The notes beneath the pieces were generated by a model, which saw only the letters and a list, made by a program, of their open reading frames with translations, did no database searches and was not told the origin of the DNA. From NCBI RefSeq assembly GCF_011758805.1, contig NZ_JAANOW010000002.1, positions 310,001 to 374,000 on the forward strand: 64,000 nucleotides of DNA. The letters are read 5' to 3'. Of the stretch, positions 8,636 through 20,460 are shown piece by piece (position 1 is the first letter of the stretch; each line of letters begins with the position of its first letter). The position numbers were made by a program, and so were the translations under genes. This stretch comes from Mycolicibacterium fluoranthenivorans (GTDB lineage: Bacteria; Actinomycetota; Actinomycetes; Mycobacteriales; Mycobacteriaceae).

Positions 8636-10411
8636 ATGGCCGACTTCCTCTCGCGCCGCGACGTCGACTTCCTGCTGCACGAATGGCTGGATGTCACCGC
8701 GCTGACCAAGCGTGACCATTTCGCCGAACACTCCAGGGACACCTTCGACGCCGTGCTGGATCTGTCGGCCGATATCGCGTCGAAATGCTTTGCCCCGCAT
8801 AACAAGAAGGGCGACCAGACGCAGCCCGTCGTGGGGGCCGACGGCACGGTCGTGCTGATCGACGAGATCAAGACCGCCCTGGACGCCTTCAGCGCCGCGG
8901 GATTGATGGCGGGCCCGTTCGAGGAGGCGATCGGCGGGATGCAATTGCCGACGGTCGTCTCCCAGGCGGCGCTGGCATTCCAGCGGGCGGCCAATCCCAG
9001 TACGACGGCCTACGCCTTCTTGACCATGGGTAATGCCAATCTGCTGGCCGAGTACGGCTCCCCGGAGCAGATCGACACCTGGGTACGTCCGATGCTGGAA
9101 GGCCGCTTCTTCGGCACGATGTGTCTATCCGAACCCGAGGCCGGGTCCTCGTTGGCGGACATCACCACCAAAGCGCTCCCCATGGCCGACGGCACCTACC
9201 GGGTGACGGGCACCAAGATGTGGATCACCGGCGGCGACCACGAGCTGACCGAGAACATCGTCCATCTGGTGCTGGCCAAAGCGCCCGGGGGAGGTCCGGG
9301 CGTGAAAGGCATCTCCTTGTTCATCGTCCCGAAATTCCTGACGGACGGTACGCGCAACGATGTGGCGCTGGTGAGCCTGAACCACAAGATGGGCAACCAC
9401 GCCACCACGAACGCGCTGCTCAACTTCGGCGACGGTTCCCACCCGGTCGGTGACGGCGAGGGTGCCGTCGGCTATCTGGTCGGCGAAGAGCACCGGGGTC
9501 TGGCGTACATGTTCCACATGATGAACGAGGCCCGGATGGCGGTGGGCCTGCAGGCGACCGCCACCGGCTACGCCGGCTATCTGGCGTCGCTGGAGTACGC
9601 CAAGCAGCGCACCCAGGGTCGGCCGGTCGGCAACAAGGATGCGACGGTGCGACCCGTGGCGCTCATCGAACACGCAGACGTCAAGCGAATGTTGCTGGCG
9701 CAGAAGTCCTATGTCGAGGGCGGATTGGCGCTGGGCCTGTACTGCTCGAACCTGGTGGACGAGGCGCGCACCGGAGCCGACGGAGACCGCGAGCGGGCGA
9801 ACCTGCTGCTCGAAGTCCTGACACCCATCGCCAAGAGCTGGCCTTCCCAGTGGTGCCTGGAGGCCAACAGCCTGGCGATCCAGATACATGGCGGATACGG
9901 CTACACCACCGAATTCGATGTCGAGCAGTACTACCGGGACAACCGCCTGAACGCCATTCACGAAGGTACCCACGGCATCCACGGGCTGGACCTGCTCGGC
10001 CGCAAGGTCGTCATGCAGGACGGGGCCGGTCTGGCGCTGTTGGTCGAACGGATCAACGAGACCATCGCCAAGGCCGAGGGCACCGATGACGCCGCCGCGC
10101 AGGCAGCTGACCTACGGCGTGCCGTGCAGCGTCTCCAGGAGGTCACCGCGATCCTCTGGTCGGCGGACGACCTTGCCACCACCCTGGCGAACTCGACGGT
10201 GTACCTGGAGGCCACCGGCCATGTCGTGATGGCCTGGCTGTGGTTGGAACTACTCCTCGCCGCCAGCGACAACCAGGGCAGCTTCTATGACGGGAAACGT
10301 GCTGCGGCGCAGTATTTCTTCACCTACGAACTACCCAAGGTGGGTCCGCAATTCGATCTGCTGGCTGCGCTGGACCGCGTCACCGTCGACGCTCGGCCCG
10401 ACTGGTTCTGA
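8636..10411 (+). CDS. Acyl-CoA dehydrogenase (FadE type)
   Basis: 591 residues, the long acyl-CoA dehydrogenase class with a C-terminal extension domain. An N-terminal helical domain comes first; the beta domain has the FAD/substrate signature CLSEPEAGSSLADITTKA and TGTKMWITGGDHELTEN; then the C-terminal helical domain has QIHGGYGYTTEFDVEQYYRD and HEGTHGIHGLDLLGRKV. The Glu in HEGTHG is at the position of the catalytic base of this subfamily. It catalyses FAD-dependent alpha,beta-dehydrogenation of acyl-CoA in beta-oxidation. AAAGG seven bases upstream supports the ATG. The divergent TetR and its palindrome imply induction by a fatty acyl-CoA or related acid. The exact chain specificity is unknown. 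Confidence 0.92.
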   Translation: MADFLSRRDVDFLLHEWLDVTALTKRDHFAEHSRDTFDAVLDLSADIASKCFAPHNKKGDQTQPVVGADGTVVLIDEIKTALDAFSAAGLMAGPFEEAIGGMQLPTVVSQAALAFQRAANPSTTAYAFLTMGNANLLAEYGSPEQIDTWVRPMLEGRFFGTMCLSEPEAGSSLADITTKALPMADGTYRVTGTKMWITGGDHELTENIVHLVLAKAPGGGPGVKGISLFIVPKFLTDGTRNDVALVSLNHKMGNHATTNALLNFGDGSHPVGDGEGAVGYLVGEEHRGLAYMFHMMNEARMAVGLQATATGYAGYLASLEYAKQRTQGRPVGNKDATVRPVALIEHADVKRMLLAQKSYVEGGLALGLYCSNLVDEARTGADGDRERANLLLEVLTPIAKSWPSQWCLEANSLAIQIHGGYGYTTEFDVEQYYRDNRLNAIHEGTHGIHGLDLLGRKVVMQDGAGLALLVERINETIAKAEGTDDAAAQAADLRRAVQRLQEVTAILWSADDLATTLANSTVYLEATGHVVMAWLWLELLLAASDNQGSFYDGKRAAAQYFFTYELPKVGPQFDLLAALDRVTVDARPDWF

Positions 10412-10420
10412 GCCGCGCTG

Positions 10421-12040
10421 TCAGACCGCTCCGGCCGCGATGGCCGCTGGCCAACTGCCGTACTCGCTGATATCCGGCCCGGTCGCGGCCGAGGCGTCCG
10501 CGGCGAAGGCGGTACGCCAGCTGCCGTCGTCGAATTCGACCTTGCCCAACTGCATGGGTGCCGGCAGCGCGGCCAGGAAACGGCCGAGTGCGGCGGGGGA
10601 GAGCAGCCACCGATGGCCCAGCAGGGCCGCACCATCGCTGCCCTCGGGAACCCGGGTGATGGCCGGTTTGGGCGGGGTGGTCGGCAGCACCGTCATCCGG
10701 TACCGCGGCGCGGTCGTCAGCTCGCCGGCCCAGCGGGCGCCCAGATCGGTCAGCTGCCACACCAGCGGCCCGCCGCGCAGATGCGCGCCGAACACCACCA
10801 GCTCGGTGTGGTCGGCCACCGCCAGTGGCCACACCTGTTGCGGCGCTTCCACATCCGCCGCGAGGGCAGCGATATCCAGGGCGACGGCATCGTCGAAGGC
10901 GCGCGCCAGCACGGTCACACCGAACTGTGCGTCGCCGGCGGTGCCCGTGGGCACGGCGACACCGCACAGATCGAACAGATTGCAGAAGTTGGTGTAGGTG
11001 CCCATGGTCGAATTCACCCCGACCGGATCGGCGGCCACCTCGTCCAGGGTCGGGTGCAGCGGCGCGGTGGGCACCAGCAACGCGTCTGCTCCCTGCAGGG
11101 AGGTCATCGCCACGGCGCGTAACCGGGCCACCTCGCGGCGGTCGGCGATCAGCCGGTGCGCCGGGATGTCACGCGCTCCGGTGACGATGCGCGCCACCGT
11201 CGGATCCAGCTCGGCGTCGGGGTGGCCGTCGATGAATTCGCCTACCGCGGCGTATCTTTCGGAGACCAGTGCGCCGTCGTAGAGCAGCCGGGCGGCGGCC
11301 AGGAACGGTTCGATGTCGACGGTGACGATCTGCGCGCCTGCCTTCTCCAAGGTCTGCACCGCGGCGGCGAAGGCGGCTTGCCAGGTCTCGTCGAGAGCGG
11401 GCAGCGTCGAGGGCACGGCGACGACGGGATTCGGTGGCGCCGCCACGCGAATGTCGGCCGGCCAGGCGCGGTCTCCGGCGGCGGCCATCGCCGCCATCGC
11501 CGTGTTGGCCTGGTTCAGATCGCGGGCGAAGATCGTCACGCAGTCATAGGACTCGCACGCGGGCACGACGCCCTCGGTGCTGATCACGCCCAGCGTCGGC
11601 TTGATGCCGACGATGCCCTGCAACCCGGCCGGGACCCGGCCCGACCCGGCGGTGTCGGTGCCGATCGCGATATCGGCCTGCCCGGAGGCGACCGCCGCCG
11701 CCGAACCCGAACTGGAGCCGCCGCTGATGTAGGCGGGCCGACGAGTGTCGGATACCGCGCCGTACGGGGAGCGCGTGCCGACCAGGCCGGTGGCGAACTG
11801 ATCGAGGTTGGTCTTGCCGACGACCACCGCACCGGCCGCGCGCAGGGCGGCCACCGCCGGTGCGTCGGACTCGGGCCGATACGCGAACTGCGGGCAGGCC
11901 GCGGTGGTGGGCAGTCCCGCGGCGTCGACGTTGTCCTTCACGGCCAGCCGCACCCCGGCGAGCGCACCGCCGGCCGCGCGGCTGGCGGCCAGGTCGGCGT
12001 CGATATCGGCATCCGGGCGTCGGCTGATCCACACAGTCAT
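10421..12040 (-). CDS. atzF: Allophanate hydrolase (amidase signature)
   Basis: 539 residues with the two-domain AtzF architecture. The amidase-signature domain (about 1-430) carries catalytic Lys35 (AVKDN), the cis-Ser region GGSSSGSAAA at 107-116, and the nucleophile Ser133 in GTDTAGSGRVPA. A C-terminal domain of about 110 residues contains VFGAHLRGGPLVWQLTDLGA, typical of the allophanate hydrolase C-domain. The reaction is allophanate to two ammonia and two CO2, the second step of ATP-dependent urea breakdown. The partner urea carboxylase is not in the window. It converges with the acyl-CoA dehydrogenase, 9 bp apart. Confidence 0.88.
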   Translation of the reverse strand: MTVWISRRPDADIDADLAASRAAGGALAGVRLAVKDNVDAAGLPTTAACPQFAYRPESDAPAVAALRAAGAVVVGKTNLDQFATGLVGTRSPYGAVSDTRRPAYISGGSSSGSAAAVASGQADIAIGTDTAGSGRVPAGLQGIVGIKPTLGVISTEGVVPACESYDCVTIFARDLNQANTAMAAMAAAGDRAWPADIRVAAPPNPVVAVPSTLPALDETWQAAFAAAVQTLEKAGAQIVTVDIEPFLAAARLLYDGALVSERYAAVGEFIDGHPDAELDPTVARIVTGARDIPAHRLIADRREVARLRAVAMTSLQGADALLVPTAPLHPTLDEVAADPVGVNSTMGTYTNFCNLFDLCGVAVPTGTAGDAQFGVTVLARAFDDAVALDIAALAADVEAPQQVWPLAVADHTELVVFGAHLRGGPLVWQLTDLGARWAGELTTAPRYRMTVLPTTPPKPAITRVPEGSDGAALLGHRWLLSPAALGRFLAALPAPMQLGKVEFDDGSWRTAFAADASAATGPDISEYGSWPAAIAAGAV

Positions 12041-12211
12041 GCGCCAAACCCTAGGGCCCGGTTATCCACAGTGCCGGATTGATCCACAGGTGACGGTCCC
12101 GATCGCGGCGTCGGGTGACGGTCTGTCGGTACCCGGCGGGTCAATGGGTGCACAGGCCGGCGGCGAGGACATCACTGCCGGTGCGGAATGAAATGACAGA
12201 AAGGCAATGCC

Positions 12212-12670
12212 ATGTTCGAGACACCGTTTTCCGTGGTCGGCACCGTCATCACCGATCCCGTGCCGCGTCGCGTCGGAGACCAGGACTTCACCCGGTTCCG
12301 GGTGGCCAGCAACTCGCGCCGACGTACCGCGGAGGGCTCCTGGGAACCGGGTAACTCGCTCTACCTCACCGTGAACTGCTGGGGCCGGGTTGCCGAGGGG
12401 GTGACCGGCGCGCTGTTCAAAGGGGACCCGGTGGTGGTCGTCGGGCACATCTACACCAACGAATACGACGACAAGGAGGGAAATCGCCGATCCTCCATCG
12501 AGGTGCGCGCCACCTCGGTCGGACCGGACCTGTCCCGGTGCCGGATCAAGATCGACCCGACCAGGCGGGCCCCGGAACCGGCGGCGGCCTCCGAGTCCGG
12601 CGCCGCTGAGGGGCCGGAGGAGGCCGATGAGCACACCCGCAACTCGGGGGAGCTGCCGATCTCCGCGTAG
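12212..12670 (+). CDS. ssb: Single-stranded DNA-binding protein paralogue
   Basis: 152 residues. The OB-fold fills residues 1-110 (MFETPFSVVGTVITDPVPRR, SLYLTVNCWGRVAEGV, GDPVVVVGHIYTNEYDDKEG). AGAAAGG upstream supports the ATG. The C-terminus, ELPISA, lacks the acidic DDDxPF tip that normal bacterial SSBs use to recruit partner proteins. This is therefore the second mycobacterial SSB (Rv2478c type, often called SsbB) rather than the essential one. It precedes ettA by 67 bp and may have its own role in stress or competence-like DNA processing, which is inferred from the family. Confidence 0.9.
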   Translation: MFETPFSVVGTVITDPVPRRVGDQDFTRFRVASNSRRRTAEGSWEPGNSLYLTVNCWGRVAEGVTGALFKGDPVVVVGHIYTNEYDDKEGNRRSSIEVRATSVGPDLSRCRIKIDPTRRAPEPAAASESGAAEGPEEADEHTRNSGELPISA

Positions 12671-12689
12671 CGCGGTATTCGTCCTTGCC

Positions 12690-12695
12690 TAGGAT
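12690..12695 (+). promoter_or_regulatory. Possible -10 element of ettA promoter
   Basis: TAGGAT fits the mycobacterial TANNNT -10 pattern, 42 bp before the ettA ATG in the short ssb-ettA gap. No clear -35 is visible, which is common for mycobacterial SigA promoters. Confidence 0.35.
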
Positions 12696-12737
12696 GGTGT
12701 CGCGAGACTTTGGCGAACGAAAGGCAAGACGACGGCA

Positions 12738-14411
<1,674 letters not shown>

Positions 14412-14511
14412 TCCGGCGGGGCAGGGACACGGCGCCAGGCGGGGCGACTAGTCTCGCTCGTGCGTGCAGCCGACGACGGCGGCGCGCAGGTGTAAGTGAG
14501 GAGCCTTCACC

Positions 14512-17500
14512 ATGACGGTGAATCCAGCAGCCCCCCAGAAGTTGCGCCTGAGCGAGGACGCCGTGGGGCGGCTCGCGACGGCGTACCTGGCAACCCACCA
14601 CGGACCGCACGGCGACGCCCCCTCCACCGACGTCGCCGTCACCGTGCCGGTGGACCGGGCCGTCACCGCCCAGGTCATGTCCCCGGAACTCCTGGCCGCC
14701 CATACCCGGCTGGGTGAGGTCCGGGCGCCCGGACAGACCCTGGTCGCGGTGTACCCGGCGGATGCCTCCGGAGCGAGCGAAGCGACGGGGGAAAGCACGG
14801 GCGGCTTCGGGCCGGCGCTGCAGGTGGTCACCGATCACAGCCCGATGCTGATGGATTCGGTCACCGTCATGCTGCACCGGCTGGGCGTGAACTACGTGTC
14901 GATCATGAACCCGATCCTGCGGGTGCAGCGCGGGCCGGGCGGGGAACTGCTCGATATCGCCCCGGCGGAGGGACCCGACGCCCCGGCCCGCGGGATCGAC
15001 GAGACGTGGATCCACGTGCGGCTCGCCCCGACGGCCGACCCGGCCGCGGTCGACGAGGCCGCCACCCTGCTGCCCCATGTGCTCGCCGACGCCCGGCAGG
15101 TCGCCACCGACTCGTCGGCGCTCAACGCCACGCTGGTCGGGCTGGCGAATGCGCTGGACGCCGACCACGCCGGCCATTTCGCCGGGCCCGACCGCCGCGA
15201 CGTCGCGTCGCTGCTGCGCTGGCTGGCCGACGGGCATTTCGTGCTGCTGGGCTATCAGCGCTGCGCGGTGGCCGGCGGCACGGCCACGCTGGACCCGGCC
15301 AGCCGGCTGGGTGTGCTGCGGTCGCGCACCGATGTCTTCCCGGAACTGACCACCCCCGGCGATCTGCTGGTACTGGCCCAGGCGACCATGCCCAGCTTCC
15401 TGCGATACGGCGCCTACCCGTACATGGTGGTGATCCGGGAGAACCCGGGTGGACCGGCATCCACTCAGGGCGTCGAGCACCGCTTCGTCGGGGTGTTCAC
15501 GGTGGCGGCGATGAACGCCAACGTGCTGGAGATCCCGCTGATCGCCCGTCGCGTCGACGAGGTGCTGGCGCGGACCCACGGCGATCCCAGCCACCCCAGC
15601 CAACTGATGCTCGACATCATCCAGACCATCCCGCGCTCCGAGTTGTTCGCGCTGAGCAGTGGGCAGCTGTTGGACACCGCACGCGCGGTGGTCGACCTCG
15701 GCTCGCTGCGACGGGCCCTGCTGTTCCTGCGTGCCGATCAGCTCGGCCACTTCGTCTCGGCGCTGGTGTACCTGCCCCGCGACCGCTACACCACCGCGGT
15801 GCGGCTGGCCATCCAGGACATCCTGGTTCGCGAACTCGGCGGCGTCAGCATCGAGTACGCCGCCCGGGTCAGTGAATCACCCTGGGCTGTCGTGCATTTC
15901 ACCATCAAGATGCCCGAAGGAGTGCGCCGCGCGGATATCGACACCTCGCCGGAGAACGGGAACCGGATCCAGCAGCTGCTCACCGAGGCCTCCCGCACCT
16001 GGGCCGACCGGCTGATCGGGTCGGTCAAGTCCGGCGCCATCGGCCAAACCCTGGCCGAGCATTACGCAGCGGCGTTCCCCGAGGTCTACAAGCAGGCGTT
16101 CACCCCGGCCGAAGCCATCGGTGATATCGCGATCATCGAAGAGCTGCAGGACAACACGGTCAAGTTGGTGTTCGCCGAGGGCACCGGCGACGACCGGGTG
16201 GCCAAGCTCACCTGGTATCTGGGCGGCCGCTCGGCCTCGCTGTCGGAGCTGCTGCCCATGCTGCAATGCATGGGTGTGGTGGTGCTGGAGGAGCGGCCGT
16301 TCACGGTGATCCGCGCCGACGGCCTGCCGGTGTGGATCTACCAGTTCAAAGTGTCTCCGCACCAGTCCATTCCGGCAGACGGGGATCCCGATACCACGGC
16401 CACCCTGTTCGCCGAGGCGGTCACCGCGATCTGGCAGGGCCGGGCCGAGATCGACCGGTTCAACGAACTGGTGCTGCGTGCGGGGCTGACCTGGCAGCAG
16501 GTCACCATCCTGCGTGGTTACGCGAAATACCTGCGCCAGGCCGGATTCCCGTACAGCCAGTCCCATATCGAGACGGTGCTCAACGACAACGCGGGCACGG
16601 CGCGGTCCCTGGTGGATCTGTTCGAGGCGCTCTTCGACCCGACCGCGACCGAACCGCCGCGCGACGCCCAAGCCGCCGCCGCAGCGGTCGCCGCCGATAT
16701 CGATGCCCTGGTGAGCCTGGATACCGACCGGGTGCTGCGGGCCTTCGCCGGCCTGGTGCAGGCCACCCTGCGCACCAACTACTTCGTCACCAGCCCGGAT
16801 TCCGCGCGCGCCCAGAACGTGGTGTCGTTCAAGCTCAACCCCGGTCTGATCAGCGAGCTGCCGTTGCCCCGGCCGCGATTCGAGATCTTCGTCTACTCGC
16901 CACGAGTGGAAGGCGTGCACCTGCGCTTCGGTTTCGTGGCCCGCGGTGGCCTGCGATGGTCGGATCGCCGCGAGGACTTCCGCACCGAGATCCTGGGCCT
17001 GGTCAAGGCGCAGGCGGTGAAGAACGCCGTCATCGTGCCCGTCGGCGCCAAGGGTGGGTTCGTCGTCAAGCAACCTCCGCTGCCCACCGGCGACGCCGCG
17101 ACCGACCGCGACGCCCAGCGCGCCGAGGGGGTGGCCTGCTACCGGCTGTTCATCTCGGGGCTGCTCGATCTCACCGACAATGTCGAGAAGGGCAGCGGAG
17201 ACGTGATCACCCCGCCGGGGGTGGTGCGCCGCGACGGTGATGACGCCTACCTGGTGGTCGCGGCCGACAAAGGCACCGCCACGTTCTCCGATATCGCCAA
17301 CGATGTCGCGCAGTCGTACGGCTTCTGGCTCGGCGACGCGTTCGCCTCCGGTGGCTCGGTGGGTTATGACCACAAGGCGATGGGCATCACCGCCAAGGGC
17401 GCCTGGGAATCGGTGAAGCGGCACTTCCGCGAAATGGGCGTCGACACCCAGACCCAGGATTTCACGGTGGTCGGTGTCGGCGATATGAGCGGTGACGTGT

Positions 17501-19389
17501 TCGGCAACGGGATGTTGCTGTCCAAGCACATTCGGCTGGTGGCGGCGTTCGACCACCGGCACATCTTCCTGGACCCCGACCCGGACGCGGCCACCTCGTG
17601 GGTGGAACGGGAGCGGATGTTCGCACTGCCACGGTCCAGCTGGGACGACTACGACCGATCGCTGATCAGCGAGGGCGGCGGTATCTACAGCCGGGAACAG
17701 AAGTCCATCCCGATCAGCCCCCAGGTGCGTACCGCGCTCGGCCTGGCCGACGATGTCACCGAGATGACCCCGCCGGCCCTGATGAAGGCGGTCCTGCTGG
17801 CACCCGTCGACCTGTTCTGGAACGGCGGTATCGGTACCTACATCAAGGCCGAGACCGAATCCGACGCAGCGGTCGGCGATCGTGCCAACGACCCCGTCCG
17901 CGTGAACGGAAATCAGTTGCGGGTCAAGGTGATCGGTGAGGGTGGCAACCTGGGCGTGACCCAGCGCGGCCGGATCGAGTTCGCCCTCGCGGGTGGGCAT
18001 GTCAACACCGACGCCATGGACAACTCGGCCGGGGTCGACTGCTCCGACCACGAGGTGAACATCAAGATCCTGGTCGACTCGTTGGTCACCACGGGCAAGG
18101 TGAGCGCCGGCGAGCGCACCGAGTTGTTGATGTCGATGACCGACGAGGTCGGCGAGCTGGTGCTGGCCGACAACAAGGATCAGAACGACCTGATGGGCAC
18201 CAGCCGGGCCAATGCGCCCAGCCTGCTGTCGGTGCATGCCCGCCAGATCAAGGAGCTGGTCGACGAGCACGACCTCAACCGGGAGCTGGAGGCGCTGCCG
18301 TCGGAGAAGGAGATCCACCGTCGCGCGGACCTCGGATTGGGTTTGACCTCACCGGAATTGGCCACCTTGATGGCGCACGTGAAGCTGGCGCTCAAAGACC
18401 AGCTGCTGGCCAGCGACGTCCCCGACCAGGAAGTGTTCGCCGCCCGGCTGCCGTCGTACTTCCCGTCCGAACTGCGGGACCGGTTCGGCAGTGACATCCG
18501 CAATCATCAGCTGCGCCGCGAGATCGTCACCACCATGCTGGTCAACGACCTCGTCGACACCAGCGGCATCACCTACCCCTACCGGATCAGCGAGGACGTC
18601 GGGGTCGGCGCGGTCGACGCGGTGCGCAGCTACGTCGCCACCGATGCGATCTTCAAGGTCGGCGAGGTGTGGCACGCGATCCGCGAGGCCGGGCAGGCCG
18701 GGGTGCCGGTCGCGGCGACCGACCGGATGACGCTGGACCTGCGCCGGCTCATCGATCGGGCCGGCCGCTGGCTGCTCAACAACCGGCCGCAGCCGCTGGC
18801 CGTGGGCGCCGAGATCAACCGGTTCGCCGAGAAGGTGGCCGCCCTCACCCCGCGGATGTCGGAATGGCTGCGCGGTGACGACAAGGCGATCGTGGAGAAG
18901 GACGCCGGCGAATTCATGGCGCAGGGGGTGTCGGAGGAGCTGGCCTATATGGTGGCCACCGGTCTGTACCAGTACAGCCTGCTCGACATCATCGACATCA
19001 GCGACATCCTGGAACGTGATGCCGCCGAGGTGGCCGACACCTATTTCGCGCTGATGGATCACCTGGGCGCGGACGGGCTGCTGACCGCGATCTCCCGGCT
19101 GGCCCGCGATGATCGCTGGCATTCGTTGGCGCGCTTGGCTATTCGCGACGATATCTACGGATCGTTGCGCTCCCTCTGTTTCGACGTGATGGCCGTCGGC
19201 GAACCGGACGAGAACGGTGAGCAGAAGATCGAGGAATGGGAGATCACCAACACCTCCCGGATGGCCCGGGCCCGCCGCACCCTCGACGAGATCTACGCAG
19301 AAGGCGAACGGGACCTGGCCACGCTGTCGGTGGCGGCCCGTCAGATTCGCAGCATGACACGAACGAGTGGAACGGGAACAAGTGCCTAA
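14512..19389 (+). CDS. gdh: NAD-dependent glutamate dehydrogenase (large, L_180 class)
   Basis: 1625 residues, the roughly 180-kDa NAD-GDH class. A long N-terminal regulatory part has ACT-like segments ([20 protein letters not shown]). The catalytic core has [20 protein letters not shown] followed by [20 protein letters not shown]. The NAD domain has [18 protein letters not shown] and [17 protein letters not shown]. It converts glutamate to 2-oxoglutarate and ammonia; in mycobacteria this enzyme is controlled by GarA, itself a target of Ser/Thr kinases. AGTGAGGAG upstream supports the ATG. Near residue 87 there is a Ser/Gly/Glu insertion that looks like a small mobile repeat (see 14770-14804). 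The stop overlaps the thioesterase start. Confidence 0.95.
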   Translation: MTVNPAAPQKLRLSEDAVGRLATAYLATHHGPHGDAPSTDVAVTVPVDRAVTAQVMSPELLAAHTRLGEVRAPGQTLVAVYPADASGASEATGESTGGFGPALQVVTDHSPMLMDSVTVMLHRLGVNYVSIMNPILRVQRGPGGELLDIAPAEGPDAPARGIDETWIHVRLAPTADPAAVDEAATLLPHVLADARQVATDSSALNATLVGLANALDADHAGHFAGPDRRDVASLLRWLADGHFVLLGYQRCAVAGGTATLDPASRLGVLRSRTDVFPELTTPGDLLVLAQATMPSFLRYGAYPYMVVIRENPGGPASTQGVEHRFVGVFTVAAMNANVLEIPLIARRVDEVLARTHGDPSHPSQLMLDIIQTIPRSELFALSSGQLLDTARAVVDLGSLRRALLFLRADQLGHFVSALVYLPRDRYTTAVRLAIQDILVRELGGVSIEYAARVSESPWAVVHFTIKMPEGVRRADIDTSPENGNRIQQLLTEASRTWADRLIGSVKSGAIGQTLAEHYAAAFPEVYKQAFTPAEAIGDIAIIEELQDNTVKLVFAEGTGDDRVAKLTWYLGGRSASLSELLPMLQCMGVVVLEERPFTVIRADGLPVWIYQFKVSPHQSIPADGDPDTTATLFAEAVTAIWQGRAEIDRFNELVLRAGLTWQQVTILRGYAKYLRQAGFPYSQSHIETVLNDNAGTARSLVDLFEALFDPTATEPPRDAQAAAAAVAADIDALVSLDTDRVLRAFAGLVQATLRTNYFVTSPDSARAQNVVSFKLNPGLISELPLPRPRFEIFVYSPRVEGVHLRFGFVARGGLRWSDRREDFRTEILGLVKAQAVKNAVIVPVGAKGGFVVKQPPLPTGDAATDRDAQRAEGVACYRLFISGLLDLTDNVEKGSGDVITPPGVVRRDGDDAYLVVAADKGTATFSDIANDVAQSYGFWLGDAFASGGSVGYDHKAMGITAKGAWESVKRHFREMGVDTQTQDFTVVGVGDMSGDVFGNGMLLSKHIRLVAAFDHRHIFLDPDPDAATSWVERERMFALPRSSWDDYDRSLISEGGGIYSREQKSIPISPQVRTALGLADDVTEMTPPALMKAVLLAPVDLFWNGGIGTYIKAETESDAAVGDRANDPVRVNGNQLRVKVIGEGGNLGVTQRGRIEFALAGGHVNTDAMDNSAGVDCSDHEVNIKILVDSLVTTGKVSAGERTELLMSMTDEVGELVLADNKDQNDLMGTSRANAPSLLSVHARQIKELVDEHDLNRELEALPSEKEIHRRADLGLGLTSPELATLMAHVKLALKDQLLASDVPDQEVFAARLPSYFPSELRDRFGSDIRNHQLRREIVTTMLVNDLVDTSGITYPYRISEDVGVGAVDAVRSYVATDAIFKVGEVWHAIREAGQAGVPVAATDRMTLDLRRLIDRAGRWLLNNRPQPLAVGAEINRFAEKVAALTPRMSEWLRGDDKAIVEKDAGEFMAQGVSEELAYMVATGLYQYSLLDIIDISDILERDAAEVADTYFALMDHLGADGLLTAISRLARDDRWHSLARLAIRDDIYGSLRSLCFDVMAVGEPDENGEQKIEEWEITNTSRMARARRTLDEIYAEGERDLATLSVAARQIRSMTRTSGTGTSA
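14770..14804 (+). repeat. In-frame GC-rich mini-insertion in gdh
   Basis: GGAGCGAGCGAAGCGACGGG and following bases encode a low-complexity stretch ([12 protein letters not shown]) between otherwise conserved segments VYPAD and [12 protein letters not shown]. Similar short GC-rich units occur in pepN and fdhD in this window. Confidence 0.4.
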
Positions 19390-19804
19390 CGGGTTCGTCA
19401 CGCCGGTGCCGGTGCGCTGGTCGGATATCGACATGTACCAGCACGTCAACCACGCGACCATGGTGACGATCCTGGAGGAGGCCCGGGTTCCGTTCCTGCA
19501 CGAGCCGTTCGCCGGCGACATCGATACCACCGGCTTGCTGATAGCCGAGGTCAAGGTGTCCTACAAAGGTCAAGTGCGCCTGACAGATTCGCCGCTGCAG
19601 GTGACCATCTGGGTGAACCGCCTGCGCGCGGTGGACTTCACCCTCGGCTACGAGGTGCGCTCGGTGCACGCCGATCCCGATTCCAAGCCGGCCGTCATCG
19701 GGGAAACGCAGTTGGCGGCCTTCAACATCGAAGAGCAGAAGTTGGTGCGCCTGGCGCCGCACCATCGCGAGTACCTCGAGCGCTACCTCCGGCCATCGGC
19801 GTGA
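19382..19804 (+). CDS. Hotdog-fold acyl-CoA thioesterase
   Basis: 140 residues from GTG 19382, preceded by GGAACGGGAAC; GTG 19367 is an alternative and would add five residues. The 4HBT hotdog domain fills the protein: [20 protein letters not shown] has the Asp and the HVNH segment of YbgC-type thioesterases, and [10 protein letters not shown] follows. It hydrolyses acyl-CoA thioesters in the cytosol. It overlaps the gdh stop and then overlaps the next gene as GTGA, so gdh, thioesterase and the following unknown form one operon (Rv2476c-Rv2475c-Rv2474c order). The natural substrate is unknown. Confidence 0.85.
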   Translation: MPNGFVTPVPVRWSDIDMYQHVNHATMVTILEEARVPFLHEPFAGDIDTTGLLIAEVKVSYKGQVRLTDSPLQVTIWVNRLRAVDFTLGYEVRSVHADPDSKPAVIGETQLAAFNIEEQKLVRLAPHHREYLERYLRPSA

Positions 19805-20460
19805 CCGCTGCCGAGCGGGGCATCTGGCTCGACGATGTGGCCAGTCGCGATGACCTGAGCACGTTCGCCGAACGCACGCTGCGCCTCGACGACGCTGCCG
19901 TGGTCCGACTGCGGCAACGGCCCGACGGCAACATCGTCGCCTGGGTCGGTACCGGTTTCGATGTGCTGGCCAGCCGGGTGGTCGGCGGAACGGTGCGCCC
20001 CACAGATCTCTGCGTGGGCGCCGACGGTCTGGTCGGCGCGCTGTCCGCGATGGCGGCGTCCGGGTTCGTCGAGCCCGGCTTCGCGATGGATTCGGCCTGG
20101 CGCGGTGTGCTGCCCCCGGAAAGTGGGTTCGTTCACCTCGACGACGTGCCCGCACGGGCGGTACTCGACCTGGCCGAACGAGGCGCGGCCCTGGCCAAGG
20201 AACACAGCAGCGCGCACGGCCCGCCGGCTTCCCTGCTGGATCAGGAGGTGCTGGCGGTGAGCTCCGGCAGCACCGAGGTGGGCATCCCGATGCGCTGCGT
20301 GTTCGCCCTGACCGCCATGGGTTTCCTGCCGCCGAGCGGTAGCGAGGTCGGTGCCGAGGAGATCGTGCGGGTGCGGGTGCACCCGGCGTGGCTGCGGGTC
20401 GACGCCCGATTCGGCACCGTGTACCGGCGTATCGGCGACCCCGCCATGGTCTTGCGCTAA
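19801..20460 (+). CDS. Conserved mycobacterial protein of unknown function
   Basis: 219 residues starting at a GTG that overlaps the thioesterase stop (GTGA). No catalytic motif or membrane helix is visible. The sequence is moderately acidic, with a central segment rich in Ala and Gly (VGALSAMAASGFVEPGFAMD). A late segment GSTEVGIPMRCVFALTAMGF is followed by a beta-like end (RVDARFGTVYRRIG). Position and size match Rv2474c, which has no assigned function. Co-translation with the thioesterase and gdh suggests a linked metabolic role, nothing more specific. Its stop overlaps the aglA stop on the other strand. Confidence 0.8.
   Translation: MTAAERGIWLDDVASRDDLSTFAERTLRLDDAAVVRLRQRPDGNIVAWVGTGFDVLASRVVGGTVRPTDLCVGADGLVGALSAMAASGFVEPGFAMDSAWRGVLPPESGFVHLDDVPARAVLDLAERGAALAKEHSSAHGPPASLLDQEVLAVSSGSTEVGIPMRCVFALTAMGFLPPSGSEVGAEEIVRVRVHPAWLRVDARFGTVYRRIGDPAMVLR

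Noticed and set aside
15877..18318. 813-codon frame antisense to gdh
   Set aside because: Same reason: mirrors the strong gdh frame; composition dominated by His/Gln/Asp/Gly as in reverse-frame artefacts.
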